From Adenophora triphylla var. japonica (Eukaryota > Streptophyta > Magnoliopsida > Asterales > Campanulaceae), in assembly GCA_022495995.1 (NCBI GenBank), contig JAFEMH010000757.1, positions 558,001-622,000 on the forward strand: a stretch of 64,000 bases of DNA. The letters run 5' to 3'. Below are positions 44,184-55,292 of this stretch, piece after piece (position 1 is the stretch's first letter; each line of letters begins with the position of its first letter). The position numbers and the translations under genes are program-made. Under the pieces are notes generated by a model. It was not told where the DNA came from, did not search any database, and worked only from the letters and a program-made list of their open reading frames with translations.

Positions 44184-46709
44184 ATGGCAGGGAATGGAGA
44201 TGTGTTTGCCGCCCAATCTGCTGGAGGTTCGGGACTGATGAGTCAATCAAGCTTGAATGATCTGTCTATAGATGAGTTGAGAATGAATTTGGAAGCCGCT
44301 TTGACCCGGGAGCGTGAGGCCCGCCTGTCAGCTCCGAATGCCAAAATCCGAGAAGAAGAGGCTCATAACCGCTTTGTTGAGGCCATGAGGGCCAAGGGAA
44401 TAGCGATACTCCATAGAGAAGATGGTTCCTATGAAGAGATTACTGAAGAGGGCAATAACGATATTGGATCCGTTTCTCCTGTCCAGCCTGCTCCACTCAG
44501 TTACAATGTTATGCCTCCTCCCACAAGCTATGTCCCGCGCCCCGAGCAAATGCAATCTCCGGGAATGATTATGAGTGTCCAAGGAAAATTCCCTTCCCCT
44601 TCTTCCCGAGCATATAACCAGGTGGCTCAGCAAGGTCCTAGCAAGAGTGGTGGTCATCCAGTGAACTTCTTTGATCTCACTTCTTCTCCGGCTCCCAATG
44701 TCCCGATGCCGCAGGTTCAGTATGGGTCTCAATTTCAAGCCAGTTACTCCCAACCTCAGTTCAGTGTGTATCCCGACGGCTATCAGGGTGGTCAGTATGG
44801 TGGACAGCAGAATGGTCAGTATCGACTTTCGGGAAATCAGATTTGCCAAGACGGTGTCCCGAGGTACCAGCAGCCTCAGCTTCAAGGCAGTTTTCCTAAG
44901 CCTGTAGTGTGTTCTACCCTTACTCAGCATCTTTATGGCTCCACTCCGTATTCAGCTCCATGTGTCAGTACAGGATTTTCTTCTCTCGGTCAATTCAGAG
45001 GTCAGTCAGCACAGTATAGCTCCCAGAACCTCGGCATGCAGTTTAATGGCTATGATATGTATGGAAACAGGATCCCTAGCTCGGTTAGTTTGTTGGACAA
45101 TAATCTTGGTATCCCCAGTACCCTCGACCTCCCACCGGCCGCTTTGCCCGTTGGACCTAATTCATATTTCCCAGTACCTTCATCAATAGTAGCTCCCGCT
45201 ATCCCTCAGATTCCAGGCTTAACCCCAGAAGTGACGGCCTTGTTGAAGCAAATGCAACAGCAGATAGACAAACTGACTGTGGGTTCTAGCGGTCTCAGAG
45301 TAGTGGATCCAGCCCAAGTAATGCCTTTGCCTCATAAATTCAAGATGCCGAAAATGGACTTCGATGGTACTGCTTGTCCGAAAACGCTTGTGGACACTTA
45401 CGTAATGACTATGGGAGCGATGGGCTGCACGCCCGAGTTCATGGCCTCCCACTTTCATTTGACTTTGAAAGGACCAACTCTTACATGGTTTTTGGCCCTG
45501 AAACAACAGTGTCGCTCTACTTGGAGCCAGATTACAGAGACCTTTTTGGAGAAATATAGAGGCAACTTGGAATGGCGTACTACTCGGGATGATCTAGTGG
45601 GGACTATCCAGAAGGCTGATAAATCAATTACAGAATTTTATAAGCGTTGGAATGCTAAGCTCAATGAGTTATCGGAGCCAATCCCCCTCCAGGACCAAAA
45701 GGATATTTTCTTGTCGTGTGTGAAGCTGGTACTCAGGGAAGCCATCGGAAAAGGTTGGTATCCAGATCTGCGAGAGATGGTAGGGATGGGAGCCAAAAGT
45801 GAAAATAGATTGTTTAATCAAACCCCGAATGTGAATGCTAGTGGAAACAGTGGTAGTGGAGGTTTCAGATACCGGACAGCAAACCCAGTCACAACCATAG
45901 CACCAAAAGGAAGAGATCCAGTCAAAGATAACGACGTCAATAACCTGCAAAGATGGGGTAATAATGGTCCTAATGGTGGAAGATTCCAGCCAAGGCAACA
46001 GAGACAGTTTGATGATTTGGGTATGACTACAGAGGAGGTCTACAATGGATTGCTCAGGACATGTATGATAAAGCCACTGGAGAATTACAAGCCTGCTATT
46101 CCCAATCCTAACCTTGATACAAGCAAGTATTGTCGGTTCCACCAATTCCCAGGGCACACCACCAATACGTGCTTCACCCTCAAAAGAATCATTCAAGAGC
46201 TTGTAGATGAGAAGAAAATTGAGAAGTCCCCTCGGCCTAATGTCGTCAGCAACCCGTTGCCTAACAACACTGTGAACCTCATGGATTTTGGCCAAGACTA
46301 CTATGTTAATATAATAGAGTTTGGGAAGTCGATGGTTGAAAATGATAGTGCTGGTTGTAATGAGAATGTGACTAATGTAATCCCTTTTTCTGGTGAAATG
46401 AAAGATAATTTCTGTTATGTTTTGTATCTTGATGATCTTTATGGTTTGAATAATACTGCTGATTTTGATGATTATGAAGAGCGTGTGATTGCCACCACTA
46501 TGTCCTCCATGATTCCTAGAGATTCTCCAATCTCTCTAGAGGAACTCGGAATAGCGGCTAATGTAGAGGATCCATTATCCATAAATGAGATAAGGCAAGC
46601 GGCCTGGCCTTACAGTACTCGTCCTGTCCCGATTTCGCTAGCAGAACTCAAAGAGGCCAGTAAAGGTTTCGTGGTTGAGAAAGATCAAGAAGTTAATTTG
46701 CTGACTTGA
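44184..46709 (+). pseudogene. gag: Gag of element E, uninterrupted to a TGA
   Basis: 841 codons from MAGNGD. The N-terminal third has a helical stretch (LRMNLEAALTREREARLSA); the next part is Gln/Pro/Tyr-rich and low complexity. MQQQIDKLTVGSSGLRVVD and PHKFKMPKMDFDGTACPKT open the capsid-like region; the retrotransposon-gag core FLEKYRGNLEWRTTRDDLV and FYKRWNAKLNEL lies at residues about 435-490. The knuckle CRFHQFPGHTTNTC is near residue 650. The C-terminus is acidic. The TGA at 46707 interrupts a frame that runs on into protease, so the parent was probably one gag-pol polyprotein. This is the least damaged gag here and could still encode capsid protein. Confidence 0.9.
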
Positions 46710-48873
46710 TCAGGGAGAATGTTGGGAGTAAATGATGCAGATCCATCAAGGAAAGGTAAAGCAGTTGCGAATCCCCAGTCTTCTCAGAACCCATACAGAT
46801 CAACCAGGGATGAAGAAGTACAAGAAAATCCAATCTTGACACAACTGAAGAGAAACCAAGCCGATATTTCCTTATGGTCTCTCCTCACATCCTCCTACCC
46901 TCACAAGTTGAAGTTAGAAGAAGCCTTGTCCAAAACAAAAAGTTTCTGTCAATGCCACCCCGGACGAAGCCTGACAGCTGATCGGAACTTGGCAATATGG
47001 GAACATCATTACTTTTACGGATCTTGATTTGCCTGCTTTTGGTACAAAGCATAATGAATCCCTGCACATCACAGTACCCCTAGAAGGACGACGGATTCCC
47101 CATGTGTTGGTAGACAATGGGTCGGCTATGAATGTGCTCCCTGCTAAAATGATGAGTATGTTGGACATTAATGCGCAGAATCTTAAACCGTCAAACCAAA
47201 CCATAAAGGCCTACGATTCCACGTCTAGGGCAGTGTTGGGAATAATCTCTTTGAATTTGATGTTTGGGGGTAAAGAGATGATGGTAGATTTTCAAGTTAT
47301 CGATATTCCGGTCACATTCTCAGCGCTATTGGGCAGACCATGGATTCATGAAATCGGAGCCGTGGCCTCTACTCTCCACCAATGTCTAAAGTTTGTGCAA
47401 GATGGAGTCCTGACGACCATTTACGGTGATAGTGTCACGATTGGTGAAACCAGCACTAATACCTTGCCGGTGATGGAAATTAAACTTGACCAGGAAAACT
47501 TGATGCTTAGTAGTTTTACTATTGAGAAGCCCAAAGGACAGGTCTGCACCATAAATTTGACAACCTCCTCTGATAAGATCCCTCCTGTGCTAAAAATGAT
47601 GAGAGGCATGAACTATATCCCTGGTCTGGGGCTGGGAAAACATCAACGGGGACTGTGTCAGCTTGTGGTGCCAGAAGCCAAAAGGAATAGGCGAGGCCTA
47701 GGGTATGTTATAACGAAAGAAGACAAAGCGTATGATAAGATTGAAGCATTCAAAGAAAGGATGACCTCAGCTGCTGGTAAGAGGTACAAAAGGCCTGAGA
47801 TGCGCCTGTACAGTTGGTCTTTGAATCAACACTTTATCAAAGAAGATGGAGAACTGTTTGTTTGCCCAGAGCCGAAGCTGAACCAAATGGAGGAAAGGTT
47901 GAAGACGATTCGGAAGTTTGCCAGCAGTCAAAACCCAGTGAAGGAAATGTTTGATAACTTGCCCAAAAGGCCAGGTGTTACTGCCACTTATGAAAACAAC
48001 TACCACTTCTTGGGACCCGATTATGTGAACCGGTTTGAGAAGCTTGCTCTGGATGAACCTGTTGTGCACAAGATTTGTGGTGCAGATCCTATAGATATTG
48101 ACGGTGACTTGGCAGAATTGTTTGAGAATCAGGGGCTGTCAGAACCTGAAGGTGGTGTGTTCATAGAAAAGTTGCCTGCAGAAGGGTTTGCTCCTGCTGA
48201 AGATCTTTGAGATTTGATTGATCTGTCCTCTGATAGTAAGGTGATAGCCATGATAGAGTTTCAAAAAGGGCCAGTGGTAGATTTGAATGGTTTGAAGACC
48301 GTCGCAAAGGAGCCGCTACAGAACTGGACTTCATTTCAGGGACCAGTTGCAGACAGGGAGACTATGATTGGAAAGCTTGGGCTCAAACCTTGTCCCTGTC
48401 CCCCTGAGTCTAAATTTGTTCCCCGTGTCCTGAGTCAGTCCTCAGAGTCCCTTGTGATTGAATTTGAGTCTTCCGATCGGTCCAATGTCCTCACGACAGA
48501 AGACCGTCTTCGAGTTGTAAACACTGTTTTTCCCTATGCTTTGAATAAAATGATCGACCTTTCTGAGTATCCCGTGATTGCCAATCTAACTATTGAACGC
48601 TTAAATAAAATGAATCATCAAGATCTAAAAATAATTAAGCCAGATTCAATTGAATATAATGCAGACTTAATTGATGACCAAATTTTAGAAAACAATTCAA
48701 AGCAGGTTCGCGAGCAAAAGGAAAGTTGGACCCAAGCTGCCGATGAGGTATTGATGACAGTGAACCTGGGTTCAGCCGAAGAACCCAAAGAAACACAGAT
48801 TGGCAGTTTCTTCTCCGGAGATGAGCGGGTCGCCCTGGTTGAATTGCTTAAAGAATATATGGACATCTTTGCT
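46710..48873 (+). pseudogene. pol: Protease and pre-RT linker of element E
   Basis: The frame of gag continues past TGA 46707 to an A5 run at 46937-46941, where one extra A shifts it; the protease frame begins there and contains TGA 46972. Protease: DLDLPAFGTKHNESLHITV, active site HVLVDNGSAMNVLPA and ALLGRPWIHEIGA. The linker that follows includes a G-patch-like NYIPGLGLGKHQRGL and VNLGSAEEPKETQIG. Another TGA at 48208 breaks it. It processes the polyprotein in a working copy. Confidence 0.85.
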
Positions 48874-49806
48874 TAGTCTTACAAAGATATGCCTGGGCTG
48901 GATACTTCTATCGTAGATCACCGGATACCCCTGGATCCAGAAATTAAGCTGATCAAGCAGAAGTTGAGGCGGATAAAATCGGAGTGGTCCTTGCAGGTGA
49001 AAGAAGAAATTGAGAAACTCCTACGGGTGGGATTTATAAAGGTGATTGAATACCCAACTTGGCTGGCAAACATAGTTACGGTCACAAAAGCGAATGGGAA
49101 GGTCCGAGTTTGCGTAGACTTCCGGGATCTTAACAAGGCTAGTCCCAAGGATGATTTCCCCTTGCCAAACATTGATATGCTGGTAGATGCAACTGCGAAC
49201 TACGAAGTCAAATCCTTTGTCAACGGTTTTGCGGGTTATAACCAGATTAAGATGGCCGAAGAAGATCAAGACAAAACGGCATTCACCACTCCTTGGAGCA
49301 CTTATTGTTACACTGTGATGCCGTTCGGGTTGAAGAACGCTGGGGCTACCTACCAGAGGGCTGTCACCACCTTGTTTCATGACATGATCCACAAGGAGAT
49401 TGAAGTGTATGTGGATGATATGATTATTCACTCGAAAGGGTCAGATGGGCAGCACTTCACGGATTTGAGGAAGTTCTTCAACAGACTCCGGGAGCATTCT
49501 ATGAGGCTAAATACCGCCAAGAGCACTTTTGGGGTCATCCGGGGTAAAGTTTTGGGCTACATGGTCACATAGAGAGGCATAGAAGTAGATCCCAGAAAAG
49601 TCAAAGCGATTGTCGAGATGAAGCCACCCAGAACTGTCTCTGAAGTGAAAGATTTCATGGGCCGTTTGCAGTACATCAGCAGATTCATCAACCAGCTGAC
49701 CTCCATATGCGAGCCAATCTTTAAGCTATTGAAGAAGAATCAGGAAGTGGTTTCGAATGCAGAATGTCAATTGGCTTTCGAGAGAATCAAAGCTTACCTT
49801 GTTAAT
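48874..49806 (+). pseudogene. pol: Reverse transcriptase of element E, 5' portion up to the C insertion
   Basis: The TAG at 48874 falls in a conserved tryptophan position (after DIFA, before SYKDMPGLD). RT motifs: WLANIVTVTKANGKVRVCVD, FRDLNKASPKDDFPLPNIDM, TAFTTP, MPFGLKNAGATYQRAV, YVDDMIIHSKG with both catalytic aspartates and VLGYMVT. TAG 49570 replaces a Gln codon in VT*RGIEVDP. The frame is open again to AYLVN, where element C is inserted at 49806/49807. Confidence 0.92.
49741..49806 (+). repeat. Left copy of the long target duplication flanking element C
   Basis: 66 bp starting CAGGAAGTGG and ending TTGTTAAT. The same sequence lies at 57091-57156 with two differences (49754 C versus G; 49777 T versus A). 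It encodes the end of the RT connection. Ordinary duplications made by Ty3/gypsy integrase are about 5 bp. Confidence 0.9.
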
Positions 49807-51606
49807 TGATAAGTAGTTTTTATATAGTATTTTATAGTCTTTTTATTACATTATTTACCTTAAATTTTGCACCAATTAAGTATAAATTAACCTCTTTTTG
49901 TATATATCTTCGATTTTATGCTTGGTTGGTATTTTTGTATGATTTTACAGGTTTTTAGGTCATTCTACGAAGTATAAGGGATTCAGAACATAGAGCCTTG
50001 GAAATAGAGGGGCCAGAAATAAAAAGTTGCTGAAGACCAGTCAAACAAGCTCTGCTCGGCCGAGCAGATTCATTGACTTGGCCAAGCACCCCCTGATTCA
50101 AACCAAAAGGTGCCTTTTAACAACAGTTGTGACCATCAGAAAAGCCCTGCTCGGCCGAGCAGATCCCTTGACTCGGCCGAGCACATCCATTATCAGCCAA
50201 AAGGTTCCTTTTCGCAAGAGATGTGTCCCTAGCATAGAATGCCTATATAAAGGCTATTTGTACTCAGTTTTAGATATCCAGAAAATCCAAAAATGTTCAT
50301 AATACACATTTAGAAAGGATCATATCATACTTAGATTATATAGCAAAATTACTCTAGCAATTTATACACGATGTTCAAGGTGTATCAATGATTCGTGACA
50401 AGTCTTGTGTACTCTTGAAGATTGTGAATGAAGATTATTTCCAGCCATTGTCTCTCTTTTATTATGAATAAGTATCTCTTCCCTTATCTCTATTTCTTTA
50501 CTTACTTCTTTTATTATTTCAATGGTTTGAGTAATCCTCCATTTCTCGGAGTTGGAAACTCATTTACTTATATTCATTGCTTCTTCTACATGTCATTTCA
50601 ATTCTCTTCTTGTAAATATTAATGCTTGCAATTAGGGAGACGTCTTTAATTGTATAACCTCAGTTGATCAAATGAAAAATATTGATTAGCGGAACTCTAA
50701 GAATTGAACTAGGTCGATAAATTACACAAAGTGATTTAAAGACCTAGGGATGATCCTTTAGTGGAAAATACGTGAGATGATAGACTTAATTGGTATTTTT
50801 GATTTATTTGGTACCCTCGAGAGGTGAGTCAGATTTCCCGCGTGACGAACGGGATTACACTAAGCCGAACCCTCGAGAGAAAGGCCGGTGGATCTTAAAT
50901 ACATGTGCTAGTTAGCACAACTTAGCGTATCATCCTTGACTTGGCACTTTCATCTTAAAACAATTTCTTCATATTATTCTTAAATCGCCTGCAAATATAA
51001 AGACGTTTATATTTATAGAACCCCAGTTAATCGAGAGAAGTACCTAGCGGAGAATCTTGGTTAGCCGAACCATATGAAGGAACTAGGTTCCATTGATCAC
51101 GAGAGTAGTTCAACGGCCTAGGGGTGTTCTTTGAATGGAAAGTACATTGACTTTCGATCTTAATGGATTCTTACTAATTATGGTCAGCTAGAGTTAAGCC
51201 GGAATGCCCGTTTGTGAGAGGGCGGGGGCAACATAAACGAAAATCTCAAACAGTTAGGACATAATTAGTGAAGAATACAACACTACTTGCTTGACCGTGA
51301 GAAGTAGTGTAAGCCTAATGTACCATCCTTGTTATTTTGATAAAAGCCTTTATCTAAAGCATATTTATTTGTTTTCAATCCCGAAAATACTATCATTATA
51401 TGTTAGAGTAGTTTCTGTATTTTCTTAGTATTTTCTATTACAAATTCTTATCTCCCCCAATCATTTTATCCATATATTTATATAAAGACAAATATCATCC
51501 CAAAGTAAACCCTGTCTCTGTGGGATCGACTCGTACTTGCACCCGCTATATTACAATAGCCCGTGCGCTTGCGGATATAAATAAACCGTTAGGTTTCGAC
51601 CGAACA
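49807..51606 (+). repeat. 5' LTR of element C
   Basis: TGATAAGTAG...CCGAACA. Dyads CTGCTCGGCCGAGCAG at 50052-50067 and 50147-50162 and CTCGGCCGAG at 50172 lie just upstream of the TATA box at 50244. Near the end, GGGATCGACTCGTACTTGCA and CCCGTGCGCTTGCGGATA are Athila-like LTR text. Confidence 0.95.
50244..50251 (+). promoter_or_regulatory. TATA box of the 5' LTR of C
   Basis: TATATAAA, about 60-200 bp downstream of the CTCGGCCGAG dyads. The 3' LTR copy is at 55730. Confidence 0.6.
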
Positions 51607-51612
51607 TGTTTT

Positions 51613-51630
51613 TGGCGCCGCTGCCGGGGA
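51613..51630 (+). promoter_or_regulatory. Primer-binding site of element C
   Basis: TGGCGCCGCTGCCGGGGA lies six bases after the LTR end; it is close to the Athila-type site usually ascribed to tRNA-Asp. Confidence 0.8.
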
Positions 51631-51757
51631 CAACGGTTTACTTTCTTGATATTTGTCTTTATCATTTATTTTTATTTTTATGTTTATTTTATTTTTATGT
51701 TTATGTTTTATATATATTATTATTGTATTGTTTTCTAACTTTATTTTGTAGGAATAT

Positions 51758-51874
<117 letters not shown>

Positions 51875-51889
51875 ATAATGAACATTATT

Positions 51890-52608
51890 GGAGCGGCCGT
51901 GCACCAATTATTGGAGCGGCCGTGCATTCAGGAGCGGATGAACTAAATTGAATCAACCAAATGGAGCGGCCGCACATTTCTGTTGATTCGATCAAGCATT
52001 TCTTCGTGAATGGATACGTTGTTTCAAAAAAAAAAAATTTGCAGTAAAAGTGCTCGGCCGAGCAGTCCCTTGACTCGACCGAGCAATGAGAGACATAAGC
52101 TTGGTCAAAACTGGAAGCTGATGCTCGGCCGAGGCAATCCATATGCTCGGCCGAGCAGTTCGAATTTTCAAAAATATTTTGGCCAAAACGGGGTGCTATG
52201 CTGGTGCCTCCTCATTTCATCTCCCTAAACCTCTCCCCTCTCTCTCTAAACCCTTCAAACCCTCCGCCCCTTCCCACCATAAAACCACCAAATCCTCCAT
52301 AAACTCCGGCCATACAACCATCCCTTCAACCAAATTTCATCTCCTAACCACATCTCCAACCATAAAACCCAAAAATTTCACCCAATCTCTCCAAAATTTC
52401 GAAACCCTAAGTTCTTCCCCAAAAATTCAAAATTTCGAAATTGCTTAGTTTGGAAGATCAAGTTGATTTCTTTTGGGTATTCAAGCTTCAATCAAGAAGG
52501 GGAACAAGTTTTCAAGGCGATTCTCTTCCTCCATTATCGGGTATCAAAAATTCTCTCTCTTAAATTTTTTGCTTTTAGTTGGGTTTTTGAATTTAAGATA
52601 TTTTTGCC
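51890..52608 (+). other. Leader of element C
   Basis: After the microsatellite come three GAGCGGCCG copies (51892-51971), then more CTCGGCCGAG dyads at about 52053, 52125 and 52145, then a CT-rich stretch with many CCATAAAACC-like words. No ORF is supported before 52609. Confidence 0.6.
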
Positions 52609-53940
52609 ATGGAAAGAGGTAGGGGAAGAGGAAGAAAATCATCTAGGACCACAAAGAGGTCCCGGAATGATGATGCTTCTAGTTCTAAACCCATCCCTAC
52701 TTTGAACACTATGGGAATTGATTTTCAAACCGAAGATGAGGCAACTAGGTTTGCCAAATTAAATGGAAAGAACATCAAGCCCACACAATTTCCCGATTTA
52801 GAGACATTAAGAATTATGGGAATTAGGGGCAATATCCGGGCTTTGCACCAAGGTTTGAATTGTGAAGGTTTTATGCGTTTAAGCGAAATGACCTACGAAG
52901 GTATCACCTTGGAGTTCCTAAGCTCTTTAACTAAGAGAAATAGGGATTTGATTGATGATAATACGGGGGAAGAATTTGAGGATGTTCAGTTAAGTTTTCG
53001 GCTCCTAAACACACCTTACACCCTTAACCTTGAAGAAGCCAATGAAATGCTTGGTTGGCCTTCCCCCAGAAATGCCGCAAACATTCCCCCTCCTCAGTTT
53101 AATGCAGATTTATTTTGGTTGCAAATTACAGGTCATACTCCTTTCCTACCCAAAACATCCAAAACCTCTCTAATAATCCACCCCGTCCTCCGTTACATAC
53201 ATAGAATGTATGCTTGCACTGTTTTTGCAAGAGAAGATAAAGGGACGATCAATAGGGCAGAGTTGTTTCTTTTATGGGCATTTGTGACAGGGTATGAAGG
53301 GATAAACTTGGGAAAGTGGTTGTTTGATAGGCTTTGGGATCACGTCTCCCCAACTTTTCCGGGTGATGTTCATATTGGAGGGATTATAACCCTCGTAGAA
53401 ATATATGTTGGTATTGAGATACCGGAGGAAGGCGAAAATGCTTGGGTGCCAGTTAGAGGATCTAGGGTGCTTGATGTAGCAGCCCTAAAAATGATGAACA
53501 TGATCTCCGAAGAAGGGCATGGGAGGTATACTTGGTTTGTGGGAGGTGGTGCTAACAAAACACCACATGCCATCTTGCCCAATTCCAATATTCCGGTGGT
53601 ATTAGTAAACCAACCGGATACTTGGTCCTTCCCTCTTCTGTTGGGGCAAGATGAAGAGGGAAATGAAGATGTCAACATGGGGCAAGAAGAAGAAGAAGGG
53701 CAGGCCAACCTTAACCAAAATCAAATGCCACCCGACTTTTATCAGCAATTCAACCAAATGGCCCTCCAACAAACTCAAATGCTTCATCAACTCAACCATT
53801 TCAATCAAAACTTCAATCAATTCCAAGAGAATATTGAAGGGCGTGTGCAGCATATTCAAGGAAGGGTTGATTACATATACGATTACGGAGTTAGGCATTG
53901 GGAGAACTTTTACCCACCACCACCACCGCCCCCAATGTAA
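52609..53940 (+). CDS. Athila ORF1-like protein of element C, intact
   Basis: 443 codons without interruption, the only clearly intact long gene in the window. The N-terminus is basic (MERGRGRGRKSSRTTKRSR), possibly a nuclear or nucleic-acid-binding signal. The body has YEGITLEFLSSLT, LNTPYTLNLEEANEMLGWP, FWLQITGH, HPVLRYIHRMYACTVFARED and AELFLLWAFVTG, the pattern of the Athila ORF1 / putative plant transposon protein family. Then come GGGANKTPHAILP, an acidic segment, a Gln/Asn-rich helix (QQFNQMALQQTQMLHQLNHF) and a Pro-rich end. Function unknown; binding of element RNA or particle proteins would be an inference. The homologue in C' keeps the C-terminal third but has a different tail. Confidence 0.85.
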   Translation: MERGRGRGRKSSRTTKRSRNDDASSSKPIPTLNTMGIDFQTEDEATRFAKLNGKNIKPTQFPDLETLRIMGIRGNIRALHQGLNCEGFMRLSEMTYEGITLEFLSSLTKRNRDLIDDNTGEEFEDVQLSFRLLNTPYTLNLEEANEMLGWPSPRNAANIPPPQFNADLFWLQITGHTPFLPKTSKTSLIIHPVLRYIHRMYACTVFAREDKGTINRAELFLLWAFVTGYEGINLGKWLFDRLWDHVSPTFPGDVHIGGIITLVEIYVGIEIPEEGENAWVPVRGSRVLDVAALKMMNMISEEGHGRYTWFVGGGANKTPHAILPNSNIPVVLVNQPDTWSFPLLLGQDEEGNEDVNMGQEEEEGQANLNQNQMPPDFYQQFNQMALQQTQMLHQLNHFNQNFNQFQENIEGRVQHIQGRVDYIYDYGVRHWENFYPPPPPPPM

Positions 53941-55258
53941 GTCTTTCCTTTTTATTCTTTCCCTATCAATCTAGAGTCCTTGAATCATTGAGGACAATGC
54001 TTAATTTAAGTGTGGGGGAGGAACTTGCATTTTATTTTAGTCTTTCATTTTTAGTTTTTCTTTTATAACTTAGTTGCATTTTTCTTTTCTTTTTATGTAT
54101 GCATTTTCTTTTCTTTTTATGTATGCATGCCTAGTATTTTAAAAAAAAAAATCCCTATGATGATCCATATTATTAATCTTTATGCTTGCTATATGCCTTA
54201 GATTAATGCCTTTATTTTTCCTCTCATATTTTCTATAAACTTAGAAATTAATAGAAAGAAAAATATAGGGATATTTCTAGGAAGTAAATAAAAGTCTCAT
54301 AAGATAATATAGTAATATATAGGGATTTATCAAGAAAAGCATTTGATTAGATTGAATCTTTATTGATCATCTTTTTACTTGGTTGTTCTTATGAAAAGTC
54401 ATTGAGAGTATTTCTTTAAGGTTGTACATCTTTTATCTTTATTAAATGTTTATTCCCTTATTAGAAGCACCCTTTGTTTTGCATCCCTTGAATCACACCC
54501 TTTCATCAAAAATTCCATCTTTCCATTTCTCAAATCGAATCAAAGTTAGACATCTTTATCCTATTGCTAAAAAAGAGTGACTTAGTCACCAATCCTTAAA
54601 AGCAAAAAGAAACCTATTACTTCCTAAGTAACTCAGGGCACGGCGTTCGCTGCGACGATGCTTCCTTGCCAAACGGGAGTAATATCCAAAAGTATTCTTG
54701 ATCTAAGTATTAGGAACATGGGGTTCGCGACCACAATGTCTCCTACTTGAAAGGATCAAAAATAACTTAGGTCTTTTGCAAAAATATAACACGTGTAAAG
54801 ATAAGATAAATTTGTTTAAACTTTGATGAGATTTTTCCACTACCATCATCCATTTTTCACCCTTGTGATTCAAGAATGCAATACAATTCTTCGGGAACTT
54901 CTAAATTCGTGAATAAATGTTTATACTTTCTCTTGTACATTTTAAAGAAATAAATTCATTTTTTCTCAAAACCCACTCTAAGAGTGAAGCTTCTATTCTA
55001 CCAAGTTTATGATCTAAGACTTATCCTTCTAGCATGTTTTGATTGATCAAATTCCTATGTTTGCTATATTAGTTTATTATCTCTAAAAAAATATCCCCTA
55101 AATACTTCTTCCTAATAATTTTTAAGGGTATGAGAAATGTGACTAGAAAGATAAAGGCAATCTTCAAAAGGGCAATAGGCATGCTACAATAAATTTTCTG
55201 AGGGATCATTCTCGTTTGCATAACATTTTTCCTCTTCATCATTTCATTCTAATCTTGC
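53941..55258 (+). other. 3' non-coding region of element C
   Basis: It holds an internal polypurine-like tract at 53989-54022 (GAGGACAATG ... AAGTGTGGGGGAGG) and two conserved pieces, GGCACGGCGTTCGCTGCGAC (54637) and CATGGGGTTCGCGACCACAA (54717), shared with C'. The remainder is AT-rich without coding signal. Confidence 0.65.
53989..54022 (+). promoter_or_regulatory. Internal second polypurine tract of element C
   Basis: It closely resembles the terminal tract (55259-55292): both have GGACAA, a spacer and TTAAGTGTGGGGGA. It lies 1.3 kb upstream of the 3' LTR and is present at the same place in C' (34545-34505). Confidence 0.6.
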
Positions 55259-55292
55259 TTGGGGACAAGCAAGGTTTAAGTGTGGGGGAATT
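55259..55292 (+). promoter_or_regulatory. Polypurine tract of element C
   Basis: GGGGACAAGCAAGG then TTAAGTGTGGGGGAATT, ending at the TGATAAG start of the 3' LTR. Confidence 0.8.

Noticed and set aside
44328..46295. Minus-strand ORFs of about 200 codons under the gag of E
   Set aside because: No recognisable domain; the plus-strand gag explains the open sequence.
46932..46941. Programmed frameshift between gag and protease of E
   Set aside because: An extra base in an A5 run explains the shift, a TGA follows in the new frame, and element A has gag and pol in a single frame, so programmed shifting is unlikely.
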